A stretch of 64,000 nucleotides of DNA, taken from positions 2,604,001 to 2,668,000 of the forward strand of contig CM106585.1 in NCBI GenBank assembly GCA_048013815.1, in the 5' to 3' direction. The translations under genes were made by a program, and so were the position numbers. The notes below the pieces were generated by a model that saw only the letters and a program-made list of their open reading frames with translations, had not been told where the DNA came from and made no database searches. Below are positions 61,655 through 64,000 of this stretch, piece after piece (the stretch's first letter is position 1; each line of letters opens with the position of its first letter). The stretch comes from Setoptus koraiensis. Taxonomy: Eukaryota > Arthropoda.

Positions 61655-62922
61655 CGAGACACAAAGCGACGCAATGTGATGCGTGGGCGACCGCAATCAG
61701 CCATGCGACGCGCTGTTCACATGCAATTGTTATGTAACATGTTTGTGCGGCCATGTGGCAAGACATGTTACATAATGGGGCGCACCGGCCCCGTCGCCTA
61801 GCAATGCCAATCGGTCACATCTCGACAGGCCCGCCTTGTGTTGCCATCAGCGAGCTTGCGTGGTTTATGGCGCTGCAAGCGCCAGATGGGGGAGCCCAGG
61901 CAGCTCGTGGGTTTGTCGTGTTACACGGTAGCAATTACAGTATGTGGGCATACAAACAGTTGATGCAACAACGGAGTTGATACAAATCATCATCGCGAGT
62001 CGCGACACAAAAATGAAATACGCCGGCGATGCGTATTTTGCGGATTGTCCGCATCCACACGCCGTATGTAGTGCCAAAATGCCAGATTGTATATGGTCAG
62101 TGGATGTCGCTTGTGGCTCGCAAGTCACAACGTTTGTGCAAGCTGCTGGCCAGCCAACAAACGAGCGAGGTGTGATTGACCCGTGGCTCATTTTTGTCAC
62201 GAGTCACGAGTTGCGACCACGAGTTTTGCAGTCGACCTCTCGTGTTGTGGACGTTGTGCCAGCGGCAACTGGCCCCACACAATCAAGCACAACCAACCAG
62301 CGGCTTGATTGGACGACGACACCCCGCACAAGAGTACAAGAGCCAGGTGACACCGTTAGCCGGGGTCACAGTTAACAGGGTCTGTTGTTGCAGTTATTAA
62401 TCATGCGTCATCATTTGACATCATGAGCAGTCACAATCAGCAGCAATGTACAATGTGTAACGGATATAATAACGGATAACCCGCGATGACCGGCCCAACA
62501 GCTGACAGTGTCATGCCGATCGACCATCGATTTGTGGCATGTGCCCTTGCGTAAAACGTGCAACATAAATGCAACAACCGCAACAGGAAATGGCCATTCA
62601 AGTGGCACTCGCCGCTTGCATGATAATATCATGCATGCAAATGATATCATGATGATAATAACGGGCCCAAAACAGTAATAACAATAATGTCTGGCTCGGC
62701 CATTTCAATTGTTTTGCGGGTTTTGAACTCTGTGCCCACTGTCACGCCGATGACGATAAGCGCCCCCGTGACTCGCCAGTCATGGCTCACGTCGGCGTGC
62801 CCAGTGACCCGCAAGGTCTCGCTACTGACCCGTCAGCTTGCGCCCACCTCTCGCCGACAACAATAGCGGCGCTCCCACTTCGGGCCGGCAATCGTTACAA
62901 TTGCCGCCTGGCTCCGATCGCG

Positions 62923-62974
62923 GGCACCGATCGCGCGCTCCGATCGCTGGCACCGATCGCGCGCTCCGATCGCT
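62923..62974. repeat. 26-bp perfect tandem duplication
   Basis: The unit GGCACCGATCGCGCGCTCCG... occurs twice without change. Each unit contains CGATCG palindromes. Confidence 0.9.
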
Positions 62975-63788
62975 GGCAATTATCAATGCGCCCATCATTA
63001 CGCAATGAGGAAGGAATCGTCGATGGGCGCACCGATAATTAGCGGCCAGGGTCGTCGCGAGCTTCGTTCTCGAGTGCAACGCAATTAGCATTTTTTAGCG
63101 TGCTTTCGTTGAATAACCGTGAATTTGGCAACCGCTGCCGCCGACAATGTCACAGACTAATATATGTGAGTTTTCCAGCAATGCGCCACAAACATGCCAA
63201 CGTTGGCAGACGGCGACAATAATCAATTATTGTCGTTTTCTCGCTCATTGATAATTGTATAAAACACTCACTGTTGCCGCATTATTATGTCAGCGACGAT
63301 GGCAAGCTCGCTCAGTCGGTTGAGGGGCGCATTTTCGTCTCGTTGTCGTCGTCTCTTCGTTGCAACCTTCCGATGGCGAGACGGTGCAACAGTGCGGCAG
63401 CGCGACGGTGCAACGGTGATAAGACGATGCGGCGAGCCGTGCCAATATGCTCTGAGGTGCACATGCAAAGCAGCCCTCGATGGAGCGAAACGCATGGACA
63501 TGAGCTCGGCAGAACGGATATATTCGCTGCTGCTGTTGCTGCCGTGAGGCGCTCCACAATTTACAAGCGATATCTCGGCGAGGCTTGTCAAATGCTAAAC
63601 ATAGACAATAAAGAGTTTAGCTGGCTCAGTATTCAAATGCTGGCTGGCTGGCTGGCTGGCTGGCGGCTGATGGTAGCAGCAGTAATTTGATGGGGTGTTT
63701 GTGCGGTCGTGCAATGACGTCAATTTGGAGCATAAATATTAAGTGATACACATCTCTGTATATGTGCTTGCTTGTTATGTGCGCACTT

Positions 63789-63887
63789 GAGGGATATATC
63801 TATACGAGGGATATGTATATACGAGGGATATGTATATATGAGGGATATACATATACGAGCGATGTACATATACGAGGGATATATATG
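63789..63887. repeat. 17-bp tandem array (GAGGGATATGTATATAC)
   Basis: Five full 17-bp units and a partial sixth. A reversed copy of the core (ATATATCCCTC) follows at about 63912-63922. Confidence 0.9.
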
Positions 63888-64000
63888 TAATATTTGATGC
63901 CTGTATGTATATATATCCCTCAAACATATAAGCATGTAACTTGCATGATGTAAGGGTATTTATAAATATGTTTACGACTCATGAGAGCTGCTCGTGATAC

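Larger units (their letters stand above)
56203..64000. other. GC-richer, repeat-laden region without a recognised gene
   Basis: About 7.8 kb with CAA/CAG runs, short tandem arrays (listed separately) and GC-rich stretches at 59.1-61.2 kb and 62.7-63.1 kb. Many frames are open on several strands at once because of the GC content and repeats; none shows a domain. It resembles the large introns of the chitinase-like gene, so it may be flank or intron of a large regulated gene lying further right. A possible first exon ends at 58182. Confidence 0.5.

Overview
The window is nuclear DNA of an animal, most likely an arthropod. The best support is a giant secreted family-18 glycoside hydrolase with CBM14 (peritrophin-A) chitin-binding domains, alongside an ordinary metazoan gene set (RanBP1, Myb, spastin, RING1, WIPI4, BRD7/9-type protein). 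Most genes are compact and have few introns, which would fit a small-genome mite, but the species cannot be fixed from the sequence. One assembly gap lies at 3636-4135, followed by about 2 kb of extremely AT-rich DNA.

Layout. Positions 1-9.9 kb hold housekeeping genes: SUCLG2 (minus, runs off the left edge), RANBP1 (plus), an LRR membrane protein cut by the gap (minus), NSMCE3 (plus) and a methionyl-tRNA synthetase (minus). Positions 9.9-15.9 kb are an accessory, transposon-rich stretch: a Mutator-like foldback element, a small LTR retroelement fossil with a nested inverted-repeat transposon, a diverged tandem repeat array and a mariner-type remnant. Positions 15.9-34.2 kb (minus) hold one gene in four coding exons encoding about 3586 residues: signal peptide, GH18 domain, two CBM14 domains, a very long disordered tail and a terminal CBM14. 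A 10-kb last exon carries most of it and a 7-kb intron splits the GH18 domain. Positions 34.2-38.8 kb are non-coding, full of microsatellites. Positions 38.8-56.2 kb return to compact genes: tRNA-Tyr, TMEM223, KIN17, ACTR10, MYB, spastin, tRNA-Trp, BMS1, RING1, WDR45 and a BRD7/BRD9 homologue. From 56.2 kb to the end I see no convincing gene, only GC-richer repeat-laden DNA that looks like flank or intron of a large regulated gene.

The housekeeping genes are packed as divergent pairs (SUCLG2/RANBP1, KIN17/ACTR10, MYB/SPAST, RING1/WDR45) and convergent pairs (NSMCE3/MARS, TMEM223/KIN17, ACTR10/MYB, BMS1/RING1). They serve unrelated pathways: TCA cycle, Ran transport, SMC5/6, translation, COX assembly, dynactin, microtubule severing, ribosome biogenesis, Polycomb, autophagy and SWI/SNF. 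I see no operon logic.

The strongest unusual observations are: (1) the giant GH18 protein has Gln in place of the catalytic Glu; (2) the BRD7/BRD9 homologue keeps the family's N- and C-terminal regions but has no bromodomain; (3) two copies of a GGGAGA-rich foldback element with 9-10 bp target duplications sit about 70 bp upstream of the start codons of two housekeeping genes; (4) the Myb protein has only repeats R2 and R3; (5) several striking hairpins and tandem arrays occur in non-coding DNA.
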